64,000 nt of DNA from Sphingobacterium alkalisoli (GCF_005049105.1 NZ_SUKA01000003.1:124001-188000), one strand, 5' to 3'; shown: positions 17,701 through 26,556, counted from the first letter of the stretch. Program-made: numbers and translations. Notes: generated by a model from the sequence alone, not told the origin.

Positions 17701-18049
17701 GAACTTTGACACCTCGGTACGTGATCGTTGGAGAGAAGCCAATGATGCCAGCGATGTACCTCGTGCAGGTGTAAATTCGAACGATGAGGCTTATGCGGCA
17801 TACAATACTTATTATAGGCATTCGGACGCACTCTGGGGTGATGCGTCTTACATACGGCTAAAGAATGTGATGATCAACTACGATTTTACTTCTTTGTTGC
17901 CGGCGCTAAAATCGCAGCGCATTAGCCTATATGGACAGGGACAGAATTTATTCACGATCACGAATTACGATGGCTTTGATCCCGAAACTAAAGGAAGGGT
18001 GATGCCACCGTTAAAGTATTACACCGTAGGTCTTCGTTTTACGTACTAA
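14756..18049 (+). CDS. SusC-family TonB-dependent receptor with STN signalling domain
   Basis: This 1097-residue protein has a signal peptide ending around NSSAQ. A secretin/TonB short N-terminal (STN) domain follows (about 45-115: ISLREAFKALEKQTNIRFTY), the module that contacts FecR. Next are a carboxypeptidase-regulatory-like domain (about 138-208: GTVRNENGEPVRGATVRVKG) and a TonB-box-like VTVIAYGT near residue 217. The plug and barrel carry RLRGLNSIAADNSPLYIVDG and VLKDADATAIYGSRGANGVI, and the last strand ends GLRFTY. It is both transporter and sensor for its ligand, working with the sigma/FecR pair just upstream. The ligand is not evident, since no glycosidase is linked; protein or peptide and oligosaccharide are all possible. 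Confidence 0.95.
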   Translation: MHLFRKKCNRRLLMKISALAVLLTWFATMVAANSSAQNLAEIRASLPTESISLREAFKALEKQTNIRFTYVSGDVVKYKQTRTTRRSNNVEAILEDLLTNTDLAYRQVGKTVVIKKKKNVPASDEATEKPVEGVAQSARRGTVRNENGEPVRGATVRVKGTNIVMSTDQNGEFVLKTAGSVPLQVSYLGYQTQELTFSADGQEVLLSPDFGNLDAVTVIAYGTTSKRVSTGSTSSISSEEISRAPVNNALEALQGRIAGLDIGSANGLPGSSPNVRLRGLNSIAADNSPLYIVDGVPYFSESLNMFNGDNGAQSPIAGINPSDIERIDVLKDADATAIYGSRGANGVILITTKKGKAGRTAVNFNAYTGAGKVTNMVEMLSTQEYLELRREAFANSGETPEPTVPDLFEWDQNLDQNWQKKLMGGTAKLTEANASIGGGSESTSFLLTGTLRKETTVQPGDNGYNKGAGMLSVNHNTPDGKFSVSATANYTADFNDAMATDVSQYYNLPPNMPIYNEDGSFYWYNNTQNPYAFLERRHETRNKTLLASGIIRYSPITNLNISTTLGYNHTGLNQIQMYPSTSFNPLQGAGSSSYLGNGSYDSYSIEPQVSYLWDTSWGKLDVLAGATWQQGTREGTYFVGEGFTSDTQLNNINAAVSVRSNGFRYSKYRYQAGFARLTYNWLNKYIVNGTFRRDGSSRFGPDRRVGNFGSVGAAWVFSEEGFLKDKGSFLTFGKLRSSYGVTGNDQISDYGFMDTWSFNTYAYGGIAGLHPTRVANPLYSWETTRKLEFGLETGFLNNRLTLNVNRYYNESDNQLIEQKLSPQTGFSGYRANLPGIVQNRGWEFELTSVNIKNTNFEWNTSANLTIAKNKLVAYPGLESDNINKQYYAIGHPMDIVYGYQFTGVDSQTGVPQFADLSGDGELSQGLDDSYVIGSRSPKFFGGVNNTLRYKNLSLSFLLQFVKQEGEQLNFGYMAPAALGSMVNFDTSVRDRWREANDASDVPRAGVNSNDEAYAAYNTYYRHSDALWGDASYIRLKNVMINYDFTSLLPALKSQRISLYGQGQNLFTITNYDGFDPETKGRVMPPLKYYTVGLRFTY

Positions 18050-18061
18050 ATTTGAATAACC

Positions 18062-19498
18062 ATGAGATTTTTTAAATATATCACTTTTCTAGCCCTTCTA
18101 CCGGGCTTAAATGCCTGCGACAGTTTTCTGGATGTAGGTGTACCAAAGGATGAGATTGCTGCGGAGTTGGCATTTTCGGATAACAAGACAGCTACGGCAT
18201 CGGTTACTGGGGTTTACGGGCGCATGAATCAGCTAAACTATCAGTTTGCCAATGTCTTATCTATGATCTTGCCCGCTATGCAGGCGGATGAGTTTACGTA
18301 TGCCTTTGTCTCCGCCGCGTATGAGGAATATAAAAACAATGCCGTGTTACCATCAAACCAGTTTTTAAATACACTATGGACACAGCCATATGAGTATATT
18401 GCCCAGGTCAATATGTGTATAGAAGGCTTGGAAGCATCTACCGCCTTGTCGCCGGATGTCAAAAGTCAATTGCTTGGAGAAGCGAAATTTCTGCGCGCCT
18501 TCTGTTACTTCTATTTGGTCAACAACTTTGGCGGAGTGCCCTTGATCGTGGGCACGAATGTGAACGAAAATAACACAAAAGGACGCTCGCCCGAAACGGA
18601 GGTGTATGCGCAGATTATTGCCGATCTAAAAGATGCCAAAGAAAGTCTCTTTGCAGGTTATCCGCAGGGAGTGGAAGTCAACACGGCGGGAGGAGAACGC
18701 ATCCGCCCGAATAAAGCAGCGGCGTCTGCCTTGTTAGCACGCGCTTATCTTTACACAAACCAGTCTGCTTTAGCAGAGGTGGAAGCGACAGCGGTAATTA
18801 ATAATACGACGTATAAGCTGATGCCTACGGATGATATCGGAAAAGTATTTTTGAAAAATAGTGAGGAGGCAATCTGGCAGATCCAAGCCATCAATACGGC
18901 AAATGGTCGCAATACCTGGGAAGGTTTCCTGATCATCCCGGCTAACTTAGTGACAGGAACGCCTTTATTCCGGTTGATTCCTAACCATCTGTATGACGCC
19001 TTTGAAAGTGGTGATGCCCGAGACGAGAATTGGGTCGGTAAAATTACAACTGCCGCTGGAGTGACGCACAAGTTTCCGCACAAATATAAGGCGCGATTTG
19101 CGGTGACACCCGTAGCCGAGTATACCATGGTGCTCCGCTTGGCAGAGCAATACCTGATACGAGCGGAGGCACGTTATAACCAACAGAACTACGGAGGTGC
19201 TGAGGCGGATATAAACGCCATCCGCTCGCGGGCAGACCTCGACGGTTTGGCTTTAAACAACGACAAGGATGCCGTACGTTTGGCTCTTGAACAGGAACGT
19301 CGCGTCGAATTATTTGCCGAATGGGGGCATCGTTGGTACGATTTGCGTAGGTGGCCAAGTGTAACCGGACAGGCCGGAAAAACACGTGCTGACGATATCT
19401 TGCCGGCATTGAAGCCAAGTTGGAAAGCGGATGCCATTTATCTACCGTTGCCGGAGACTGCCGTAGCGTCCAACCCCAATCTGAACAAAGATTTTTAA
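18062..19498 (+). CDS. SusD/RagB-family lipoprotein (FecIR-linked)
   Basis: This 478-residue protein has a lipoprotein signal with Cys19 (PGLNACDS), the helical core motif AKFLRAFCYFYLVNNFGGVP and the C-terminal SusD motif EQERRVELFAEWGHRWYDLR, followed by YLPLPETAV. It partners the SusC-like receptor encoded 12 bases upstream and caps the barrel at the cell surface. The conserved NFGGVPLI and AEARYNQ segments also fit. A strong hairpin follows the stop codon (19508-19551), so the TlpA gene behind it may be transcribed partly by read-through or from its own start. Confidence 0.95.
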   Translation: MRFFKYITFLALLPGLNACDSFLDVGVPKDEIAAELAFSDNKTATASVTGVYGRMNQLNYQFANVLSMILPAMQADEFTYAFVSAAYEEYKNNAVLPSNQFLNTLWTQPYEYIAQVNMCIEGLEASTALSPDVKSQLLGEAKFLRAFCYFYLVNNFGGVPLIVGTNVNENNTKGRSPETEVYAQIIADLKDAKESLFAGYPQGVEVNTAGGERIRPNKAAASALLARAYLYTNQSALAEVEATAVINNTTYKLMPTDDIGKVFLKNSEEAIWQIQAINTANGRNTWEGFLIIPANLVTGTPLFRLIPNHLYDAFESGDARDENWVGKITTAAGVTHKFPHKYKARFAVTPVAEYTMVLRLAEQYLIRAEARYNQQNYGGAEADINAIRSRADLDGLALNNDKDAVRLALEQERRVELFAEWGHRWYDLRRWPSVTGQAGKTRADDILPALKPSWKADAIYLPLPETAVASNPNLNKDF

Positions 19499-19507
19499 TA
19501 GCAGAAA

Positions 19508-19556
19508 GAACGTGCCTAAGTACGCTAAATCTTGGACGGTTAGGCACGTTCCTTTG
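19508..19556 (+). terminator. Terminator-like hairpin after susD
   Basis: GAACGTGCCTAA (19508-19519) pairs perfectly with TTAGGCACGTTC (19540-19551), followed by CTTTG. The 12-bp stem has a 20-base loop. Confidence 0.7.
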
Positions 19557-19668
19557 CATATCGTACTCCGTGTTATAGCGGTATGTAACAAATTTCTTTT
19601 AAAAGCTAAATGAAGCGGAAGTTTGTGCATACCTATACAAATGGAGCACATCACAAAAAAACAAACGG

Positions 19669-21114
19669 ATGAAAAGAATTTTAATACTGTGCATCACACT
19701 GCTGTTTGCCTATGCTGCTAACGCCGCGGCTGCAAAGAAAACAGTTATTTCCGGTAAGATTTTAAATTTTAAGGGAAGCACGATATCGCTCAACTATCAA
19801 GAATATGCATTACTGAGTATTTTGCAAAAGGAAGAGGTCGATGTAGACGAGCATGGCGCTTTTCGCGTCGAAATCTCCATATCCGGTCCTACACGGGCAT
19901 TCTTGGTCTTTGGCTCTACGCCGGTGGAAGAAAAATTTACCTTGACCCTTGGGAATGGAGTTGATACGGCCATGACGACCAATACCAATCGTTCGGAAAT
20001 GGTATACCTCTATCTGCAACCCGGCGACAAACAGGTGGTGCAGGCAACGGTCGGGGATGTACAGCAAACCCTACAGATAAGCGGACGTCATCATGCGGAT
20101 AGCGAATACCTGAACCAGGAGGATTGGCAGTTCAACCGCTATGCGGATAAGCATCTGAAGAATTACTTTGGTTATGTTCAATACGATCCGACGCAGTACG
20201 GAGCTTATGTGGCCAAAAGGGAAGAAGCGCGAAATAACTTCCTACAATCATACCACAAAAAAAGTAAGTTGAGCAAGCACCTGAAGCATGTGAGCGAGTG
20301 GACAATATACGGCGATGCTATTATGGCGCAGCTATTGTACCCTTCAATGCGGGGCAGCTACCGGAAGGATGAATTTCAACCGGATCCTAGCTATTATGAT
20401 TTTTTAAAGCACGTACGGGTAAATGATAGCCGCATGGATAAAGGTATTGCCTATTTCTATTTCTTGGACTATTACCTCAAAGAGGCGTTTAAGTTGTCGG
20501 CAGACCCAGGGGATCGCTTTGATTTTGCTGCGAAGAAACTTTCCGATAGATCGCTGTACGAATATTATGCATTTGCATTACGGACTAATTTCAAGAAAAA
20601 GTTGTACGAGAAATTTGATTCTTCTTGTCCGTATCCAGATCTGGCGAAAGTGGTTAAGGATAAGTACCAGCACCTGGAAGGTATGCTGGAAGGAAATCCG
20701 GCGCCTGCGATCAGTATGCAGGATACCGTAGGAGCTAAGTATACCTTCGAAAAATGGAAAGGGAAATATATCTATATTGATTTTTGGGCAACGTGGTGTG
20801 GTCCATGTATTCAGGAGATACCTTTCTTAAAGGAATTGGAACATGATTATGCGGGTAAGAATATTGTTTTTGTCAGTATGTCGATGGACCGTGTAGCGGA
20901 TCGCCAAAAATGGGTAGATTTCGTACGTGATCAAAAATTGACCGGCGAGCAGGTTTGGTTGGATGCGCAAGATAATAAAGAGATTTCCAAAGCCTTCAAT
21001 ATCCTACAGATACCGCGGTTTGTTTTGCTGGATAAAGAAGGTAAGATAGTAGACGTCAATGCACCGCGGCCATCAGATGAACAACTAAGGTCGGTGCTGG
21101 ATAAACTGGAGTAA
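19669..21114 (+). CDS. TlpA-like thioredoxin-fold periplasmic protein
   Basis: This 481-residue protein has a signal peptide (residues 1 to about 20, ending ANAAAA). A beta-rich N-terminal domain of DUF4369 type (about 22-140) is followed by a helical linker (about 145-340) rich in aromatic and charged residues. A C-terminal TlpA/AhpC-TSA thioredoxin domain (about 345-481) has the active site WCGPC with Cys377 and Cys380, and the cis-Pro region ILQIPRFVLLD. Such proteins reduce or resolve disulfides in the periplasm. It sits behind the FecIR-controlled SusCD pair, a combination often seen in Bacteroidota. Its link to the transported ligand is unknown. Confidence 0.88.
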   Translation: MKRILILCITLLFAYAANAAAAKKTVISGKILNFKGSTISLNYQEYALLSILQKEEVDVDEHGAFRVEISISGPTRAFLVFGSTPVEEKFTLTLGNGVDTAMTTNTNRSEMVYLYLQPGDKQVVQATVGDVQQTLQISGRHHADSEYLNQEDWQFNRYADKHLKNYFGYVQYDPTQYGAYVAKREEARNNFLQSYHKKSKLSKHLKHVSEWTIYGDAIMAQLLYPSMRGSYRKDEFQPDPSYYDFLKHVRVNDSRMDKGIAYFYFLDYYLKEAFKLSADPGDRFDFAAKKLSDRSLYEYYAFALRTNFKKKLYEKFDSSCPYPDLAKVVKDKYQHLEGMLEGNPAPAISMQDTVGAKYTFEKWKGKYIYIDFWATWCGPCIQEIPFLKELEHDYAGKNIVFVSMSMDRVADRQKWVDFVRDQKLTGEQVWLDAQDNKEISKAFNILQIPRFVLLDKEGKIVDVNAPRPSDEQLRSVLDKLE

Positions 21115-21142
21115 AGTAGCTTCGCAAAATGTATAAAAAAAA

Positions 21143-21170
21143 TCCCTCCAGACGCGTACGGCTGGAGGGA
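21143..21170 (+). terminator. Terminator hairpin after the TlpA-like gene
   Basis: TCCCTCCAG (21143-21151) pairs with CTGGAGGGA (21162-21170) over a 10-base loop, with an A-run before the stem and AATTAATTT after it. The A-run means it could also act on the minus strand. Confidence 0.75.
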
Positions 21171-21333
21171 AATTAATTTAAACTACACTATGATAACCTT
21201 GTCTAAGGTACAAATTTTTTCCCCTTTATGGGAGATATTCCGGCATTTCATGTGTCTTTTTTCTGTTACATAGTTAACACAAGTAAATAGGATTATTTTA
21301 TTACGACTTCATCGCAATAACTGAAGTTTTCCC

Positions 21334-21341
21334 TATATTTG
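21334..21341 (+). promoter_or_regulatory. Candidate -7 element for the methyltransferase gene
   Basis: TATATTTG matches TAnnTTTG about 93 bases before the start at 21434. The leader would be about 85 bases. No -33 box is clear. Confidence 0.35.
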
Positions 21342-21433
21342 TCATATCATAAGATCCTTAAATACCGAAAGGGTCTAACTCGGTACATTTTCAAACGCAA
21401 CATGTACCATCTAAATATAGAACGCACAAAGTT

Positions 21434-22048
21434 ATGAAAAGCAATAACAAGAAGGAGTTTTGGGAGGCCAGCTTTATCGATAAGCAGGAAATGTGGGGGT
21501 TTGAACCTGCCCATTCGGCTTTATTGGCTAAAGATTTTTTTGTTGAAAGAGCAGCGAAAAATATCCTGATTCCGGGAATAGGTTATGGACGGAATGCACA
21601 GATTTTTAGGGATAGTGGGATAGAGGTAACGGGAATCGAAATATCGAAAACAGCTATAGAATTGGCAAGCAGACACTACGGAACGGATATGACTATTTAT
21701 CATGGTTCGGTAAATGACATGCCTTTTGATAGCAGGTTATATGATGGAATATTTTGCTATGGGCTGATTCATCTATTGGGTAAAGTAGAAAGAGCGCAGC
21801 TGATCCGCAACTGTTATAATCAGCTGACAGCGACGGGTGATATGGTCTTTACAGCGATCACGAAAGATGCGCGAACCTATGGACAGGGCAAATACATCAG
21901 CAAAGACCGCTTTGAAATGTTTGGTGGCGTAAGAATATTTTTTTACGATAGAGAATCCATTTATAAAGAGTTTGAGAAATATGGATTATTTGAAATAACC
22001 GAGGTAATGGAAAACTTTCCATTCTATATCATAAAGTGTCGTAAATGA
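21434..22048 (+). CDS. Class I SAM-dependent methyltransferase (TPMT/TehB-like)
   Basis: This 204-residue protein has a SAM-binding motif I in ILIPGIGYGRNA (about 44-55), an acidic residue at the end of strand 2 (VTGIEISKTAIELA) and motif IV-like GIFCYGLIHLLG. The opening FWEASFIDKQEMWGFEPAHSA resembles thiopurine S-methyltransferase or TehB-like detoxifying enzymes. The substrate cannot be told from the sequence. It is monocistronic, convergent with the hybrid sensor gene and unrelated in content to the PULs around it. Confidence 0.85.
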   Translation: MKSNNKKEFWEASFIDKQEMWGFEPAHSALLAKDFFVERAAKNILIPGIGYGRNAQIFRDSGIEVTGIEISKTAIELASRHYGTDMTIYHGSVNDMPFDSRLYDGIFCYGLIHLLGKVERAQLIRNCYNQLTATGDMVFTAITKDARTYGQGKYISKDRFEMFGGVRIFFYDRESIYKEFEKYGLFEITEVMENFPFYIIKCRK

Positions 22049-22125
22049 CACTTCCGTGCAGTGACGTTCATTTATCGACCTGCCTTCATTAAAACAAAGT
22101 ATCATAATCTTTTACATCATATAAC

Positions 22126-24942
22126 CTAAAAGGATCGCTTGATCGCTGTTTTCTTAAAGGCCGTCGGTGTTATGCCAAATTGTTTCTTAAAGGCAGCGGT
22201 AAAATAGGCGGGTGATGAAAATCCTATTTTGTCTGCTATTTCATTGATGTTTAAGCCCTCTACAATAAGATGTTTTGCCCGCTGTAACCTACGTTGTAAA
22301 AGGTAATCGTTTACACTACAATTTAACAGGTTTTTGGTTTTACGATAGAGTTGCACGCGCGACATATTGAGCTCACTTGCGATTTCTTCTACATTTAACC
22401 GCTGATCGCCAAGACGAGATTCGACGACCGTTGTCAAATGCTGGAGAAAACGCTTATCCTGTTCGGTATACCCCGATCCCGAAACAATATCCGTTGAGGT
22501 TATTACACTGGTATAGCGTTCTTTAAGGTGCTTTCGGGAAAGAATAAGATTAGCAATAACAGCCTTTAAATGTGCAACGTGAAAAGGCTTGGTAAGATAG
22601 GCATCGGCCATAAGTTCCATACCTTCAACCTTCGCTTCATCCGTATCTAATGCGCTAAGCAGCAGTACGGGTATCTGCGCCGTGTGGGGATTATTTTTGA
22701 CCTGCTTCAACAATTCGAAGCCGCTTCCATCAGGAAGCATAATATCACTGATGATCAAATCGGGATAGCTTCTTTCAATTTTTGTCAATGCGTCAGCATA
22801 ATTTTTAGCAAAAAGGACGTTATATTCTTTATCCAAAATCGTATTAAGGAAATGGCGAACGTCAGAATCATCCTCTATAATCAATATATTTGCTGATTTA
22901 CTGGAATGGAAGGAGGCCGCCTTCTCATCGAATAATTCCGCTGTGCTGTCCGCCGCATCTTCCTTGTTTGGCTGATAGGTTGCAACTGGTTCGGATCCCA
23001 TTTTTATTTCTTCATCACACAGATGGGCGCGACCCGTGGGTAAGCTTAGTGTAAACGAAGACCCCATGTCTTGCTTGCTGTCTACAGTTATTTGGCCATG
23101 GTGTAAGGCAACAATTTCTTTTACGTAAGCTAGACCGATTCCTGAACCCAAAGGACTCTGTACCCCCTGATAGAATGCATCGAAAATATGCTCGATGGCT
23201 GAAGATGGAATTCCGACGCCATTATCCACCACGTGGATGTTAAGTTGGCCGGTAAGCGAGTCTTCGTCGACAACAATCGAAATCTTTCCGCCTATGGATG
23301 TAAATTTAAACGCATTGGACAATAAATTAGAAAGTACCTGTTCCATAAGGTACTCATCGATCCAGATCTCTTTGATGATTGTTTTGTTCGTATAACTTAA
23401 CGATATGCGCTGCTGTTGGCTTAAGGGTTTGAAATTGGCGAGTGTCTGTTGGATGAAAGGATCAATCTGTACGGGTGATGCTTGAAGTTTGATCGTAGCT
23501 TTGTCTATGCGATGTATATCGATCAGGTTACTAACCAAGTGCTGCAGTTTTTTCGCATTACGCCTGATGCGTGTTAATTGCTCGCTGGCTTCTCGCGACA
23601 GCTGTGTTTCTTTTTCCAATTCTTCCAAGGGAGCCAATATCAGTGTAAGTGGCGTTTTGAACTCGTGCGAAACATTGGTAAAGAAATTGGTTTTTGCTTC
23701 GGAGGCCTCTTGGATGCGTAGATTCATCTCCATAATCCGTTGCTGTTGAGAGAGGATCTCCTTGTTCTGCACTTCGAGATGCTTGTTCTTTTCCCAATTA
23801 CTTTTGATCACTATAATGGAAATCCCTCCAAATACAACGGCTAATACAAGACTTGCGACCACAATATTTAGCGTTGTTTTTTGGCTTCTGTAAATTCTAT
23901 TTTGCTCTACGATCAGTTCTTGGCGCTTGTCAATATCTTTTTGCTGTTCCTGTATTTTATCGGATTGTAGTGCCATGAGTCCGGCATTTTCGTTATCGAT
24001 GACAAGCGTTCCTAAAATATTTTCTCGTTTATAGGGATTTTTTTCCAGGATGGCAACAGCGGTACGAATGGCTTCGGTGCCTCCGGTAGGATAAAGCATG
24101 GATGCGAAAAGCGTACCCTCGGTAATGTGTTCTAAACCGTTACCTGGTCCTGGTAAGGCATCTACACCGATGATAGGAATTTCATCGGATCCTGATTCTC
24201 GCAGGGCCTGCTTTACACCCAAGGCCATCTGGTCGTTGAAAGCGAGGATGATATCGGTCGCCAACAAGGCATCCAGATGTTTCTTGGCTTGTAGGTAAGC
24301 GCGCTGTTTTTCCCAGTCTCCCTGTAATTGGATGGAAATATGCATTAGGGGGGTGGATGCTAAATATTCTCGAAATCCTTTTTCGCGTTCTATCGAAGCG
24401 GAAGATCCCTTAAGCCCTGTCACGATACCGATATGGCCTTTGTTTTGTAAGACTTGCGCCGTGTATTGCGCTGCCAGACGACCGATCGAGGTATTATCCG
24501 CTCCTACATACGCGTTGTAAAGCCCCGACGACGTCTTTCGGTCGGTTACGACAACGGGAATGTTCATTTGGAAAACGGAATCTACAATAGGTGTGAGTGG
24601 TTCGGCCTCATTGGGCGAGACAATTAATAAATCTATATTTTCATGTAATAGTTCCCGGATCTGTTGGATCTGGTTTTGGTTATTGCCCTGGGCATCGCGG
24701 TAGACAAATTCAATGTCTGGATAAAAGGAAAGTGCTCTTTTCATTTCATCAAACATGGTCTTGCGCCAGGCATCGTCTCCTACACATTGTGAAAATGCGA
24801 TAACAAACTTGCTTTGATCCTGGCGCTGCCCGCAGGAACTGATTAATAGCAATACAATTAGCCAGCAAATAGCAGAAAATTTGAACATCCCTCTCCGTGA
24901 TTTGATAAGGCAATATACATTATTTTGACTTTTCTGAGGCAT
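22126..24942 (-). CDS. Hybrid two-component system with periplasmic-binding-protein sensor (fructan PUL regulator)
   Basis: This 938-residue one-protein signalling system has the following order. A hydrophobic N-terminus with lipobox-like LISSC (Cys37). A sugar-binding periplasmic domain of RbsB/LacI type (about 45-320: VIAFSQCVGDDAWRK, VVVTDRKTSSG, NAYVGADNTSIGRLAAQY). A coiled linker and a membrane helix (about 357-379). HisKA with phospho-acceptor His426 (NVSHEFKTPL), HATPase (about 525-640: NLLSNAFKFT, DNGVGIP, GSGIGLAYV), a receiver domain with Asp733 (ISDIMLPDGSGFE) and an AraC-type HTH (about 835-935: IADKIGFSSPAYFTAAFKKQFG). The architecture matches the fructose-sensing HTCS of Bacteroides fructan loci. 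It is divergent from the symporter-fructokinase-SusCD-GH32 operon. Met19 (24888) is an alternative start. Confidence 0.93.
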   Translation of the reverse strand: MPQKSQNNVYCLIKSRRGMFKFSAICWLIVLLLISSCGQRQDQSKFVIAFSQCVGDDAWRKTMFDEMKRALSFYPDIEFVYRDAQGNNQNQIQQIRELLHENIDLLIVSPNEAEPLTPIVDSVFQMNIPVVVTDRKTSSGLYNAYVGADNTSIGRLAAQYTAQVLQNKGHIGIVTGLKGSSASIEREKGFREYLASTPLMHISIQLQGDWEKQRAYLQAKKHLDALLATDIILAFNDQMALGVKQALRESGSDEIPIIGVDALPGPGNGLEHITEGTLFASMLYPTGGTEAIRTAVAILEKNPYKRENILGTLVIDNENAGLMALQSDKIQEQQKDIDKRQELIVEQNRIYRSQKTTLNIVVASLVLAVVFGGISIIVIKSNWEKNKHLEVQNKEILSQQQRIMEMNLRIQEASEAKTNFFTNVSHEFKTPLTLILAPLEELEKETQLSREASEQLTRIRRNAKKLQHLVSNLIDIHRIDKATIKLQASPVQIDPFIQQTLANFKPLSQQQRISLSYTNKTIIKEIWIDEYLMEQVLSNLLSNAFKFTSIGGKISIVVDEDSLTGQLNIHVVDNGVGIPSSAIEHIFDAFYQGVQSPLGSGIGLAYVKEIVALHHGQITVDSKQDMGSSFTLSLPTGRAHLCDEEIKMGSEPVATYQPNKEDAADSTAELFDEKAASFHSSKSANILIIEDDSDVRHFLNTILDKEYNVLFAKNYADALTKIERSYPDLIISDIMLPDGSGFELLKQVKNNPHTAQIPVLLLSALDTDEAKVEGMELMADAYLTKPFHVAHLKAVIANLILSRKHLKERYTSVITSTDIVSGSGYTEQDKRFLQHLTTVVESRLGDQRLNVEEIASELNMSRVQLYRKTKNLLNCSVNDYLLQRRLQRAKHLIVEGLNINEIADKIGFSSPAYFTAAFKKQFGITPTAFKKTAIKRSF

Positions 24943-25150
24943 AAGCTTATTCTTAGTGTAATAGATACACTATTTGTGCCGGGGCAAAAGATGTAACATC
25001 ATCTAAAGAAACTGTCCATATTTATGATTTACAAAAAACATTGATACGTATAAACGCCTGTTTATCAATATATATACAGGATATCTTAAAATGTTACAAA
25101 TTTAATCAATTTAGGTTACTCACAATTGTACTTGGAGCGGATGTCGATAC

Positions 25151-25158
25151 TACATTTG
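25151..25158 (+). promoter_or_regulatory. Candidate -7 element of the fructan operon
   Basis: TACATTTG matches TAnnTTTG exactly and lies 21 bases before the symporter ATG at 25180. The -33 region is weak (TTGG at 25132, too close), which would fit an activator-dependent promoter. Confidence 0.45.
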
Positions 25159-25179
25159 GAATATCAATTATAAAGTAAC

Positions 25180-26502
25180 ATGAACAATAACAAAGTTTTA
25201 GCCTGGTCATTCGTGGTGGCCTTAGGAGGTTTTCTATTCGGTTTTGATACAGCGGTCATTTCGGGTGCTGAAAAGGCGGTCCAGTTATTTTGGAGTCTCA
25301 ATGAATTTGAGCATGGCCTCACGATGGCCATCGCTTTAATAGGCACGGTCGTCGGGGCAGCGCTCGGAGCCTATCCTTCAGATCGATTTGGCCGTAAAAA
25401 GACCTTATTCTTTGTTGCGGCACTATATTTTTTCTCCGCAATCGGTACGGCGATGGCACAAGATTGGAATATATTTATCTTTTTCCGGTTTCTGGGTGGT
25501 ATAGGCGTCGGTGTTTCCTCCGTGACGGCACCTATTTATATTTCAGAAATTTCGCCAGCGGGATCGCGTGGAAAGCTTGTCGGCTTGTTTCAGTTTAATG
25601 TCGTACTGGGGATTCTAATCGCCTATCTATCTAACTATTTTATCGGACAAACGGGCGAGGAATCGTGGAGATGGATGTTAGGTGTGCAAGCTTTTCCGGC
25701 GCTATTGTTTTTCGTATTGATATTTTTGGTACCCGAGAGTCCACGTTGGCTTTTGCTCCAAAAGGGCAATGAGAAACAGGCACGGTTAATCATGCAGCAG
25801 ATTAATAGCGAAAGCTATGAAAACGATATCGTGCAGATAAGGAATAGTCAGTTGAACACGGTTCGTGAAACGCGCCTTTTTTCGAAAACCAATCGTACGC
25901 CGGTGACATTGGCGGTTTTATTTGCCATATTCAATCAGGTATCGGGAATTAACGCTATTATTTATTATGCACCTCGTGTGTTTGAAATGGCGGGACTAGG
26001 GGCGCAAAGCTCTCTGCTGTCTTCCGTCGGGATCGGCTTGGTTAATTTTGTATTTACATTGATCGCAATCAATTTTATCGATAAGGTAGGTCGGCGTAAA
26101 CTGATGCTGATTGGATCATGTGGACTTATCGCCTCGCTTTCTTTGGTGTCTCTTGCTTTCTTCTCTGGAGAGGTCGAGGGTATGACGGTCACCATCTATC
26201 TCATGTTTTATATCGCCTTTTTTGCATTTTCCCAAGGTGCTGTCATCTGGGTTTTTATTTCGGAAATATTTCCAAATGATGTACGTGCGAAAGGGCAGAC
26301 ATTAGGCAGTCTGACGCATTGGGTAATGGCAGCAATTATCACATTCTGTTTCCCTGCGCTGACAGAATGGCTAGGAGGCGGCTATACGTTTTTGCTGTTT
26401 GCTGGATTCATGGTTTTGCAGCTGATCTACGTGTTGCGTATGATGCCGGAAACCAAGGGAACTTCGTTGGAAAATATGGAACAAACCATCAACTTACATT
26501 AG
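25180..26502 (+). CDS. MFS sugar:proton symporter (probable fructose uptake)
   Basis: This 440-residue, twelve-helix sugar porter has GGFLFGFDTAVISGAE at the start, RFGRKK after helix 2, PESPRWLL, NQVSGINAIIYYAPR in helix 7 and PETKGTSLENM at the end. It should bring the monosaccharide released in the periplasm into the cytoplasm. The fructokinase gene 54 bases downstream and the fructan enzymes beyond it point to fructose. It is a clear paralogue of the symporter at 11429. It heads the operon facing the hybrid sensor. Confidence 0.92.
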   Translation: MNNNKVLAWSFVVALGGFLFGFDTAVISGAEKAVQLFWSLNEFEHGLTMAIALIGTVVGAALGAYPSDRFGRKKTLFFVAALYFFSAIGTAMAQDWNIFIFFRFLGGIGVGVSSVTAPIYISEISPAGSRGKLVGLFQFNVVLGILIAYLSNYFIGQTGEESWRWMLGVQAFPALLFFVLIFLVPESPRWLLLQKGNEKQARLIMQQINSESYENDIVQIRNSQLNTVRETRLFSKTNRTPVTLAVLFAIFNQVSGINAIIYYAPRVFEMAGLGAQSSLLSSVGIGLVNFVFTLIAINFIDKVGRRKLMLIGSCGLIASLSLVSLAFFSGEVEGMTVTIYLMFYIAFFAFSQGAVIWVFISEIFPNDVRAKGQTLGSLTHWVMAAIITFCFPALTEWLGGGYTFLLFAGFMVLQLIYVLRMMPETKGTSLENMEQTINLH

Positions 26503-26556
26503 CGGATAGGATAAAAAGTAGCGCATGCAAAGGGGTGCAATAGCAGATAACAGACT

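Larger units (their letters stand above)
21115..21433. other. Intergenic region with terminator and promoter candidate
   Basis: These 319 bases contain the hairpin at 21143-21170 and the promoter candidate at 21334-21341. I see no gene in either strand. Confidence 0.6.

Noticed and set aside
24972..25010. Short palindrome GATGTAACATC between sensor and symporter as a LacI-type operator
   Set aside because: The arms are only 5 bases with an odd centre; no matching copy elsewhere and the local regulator is a hybrid sensor.
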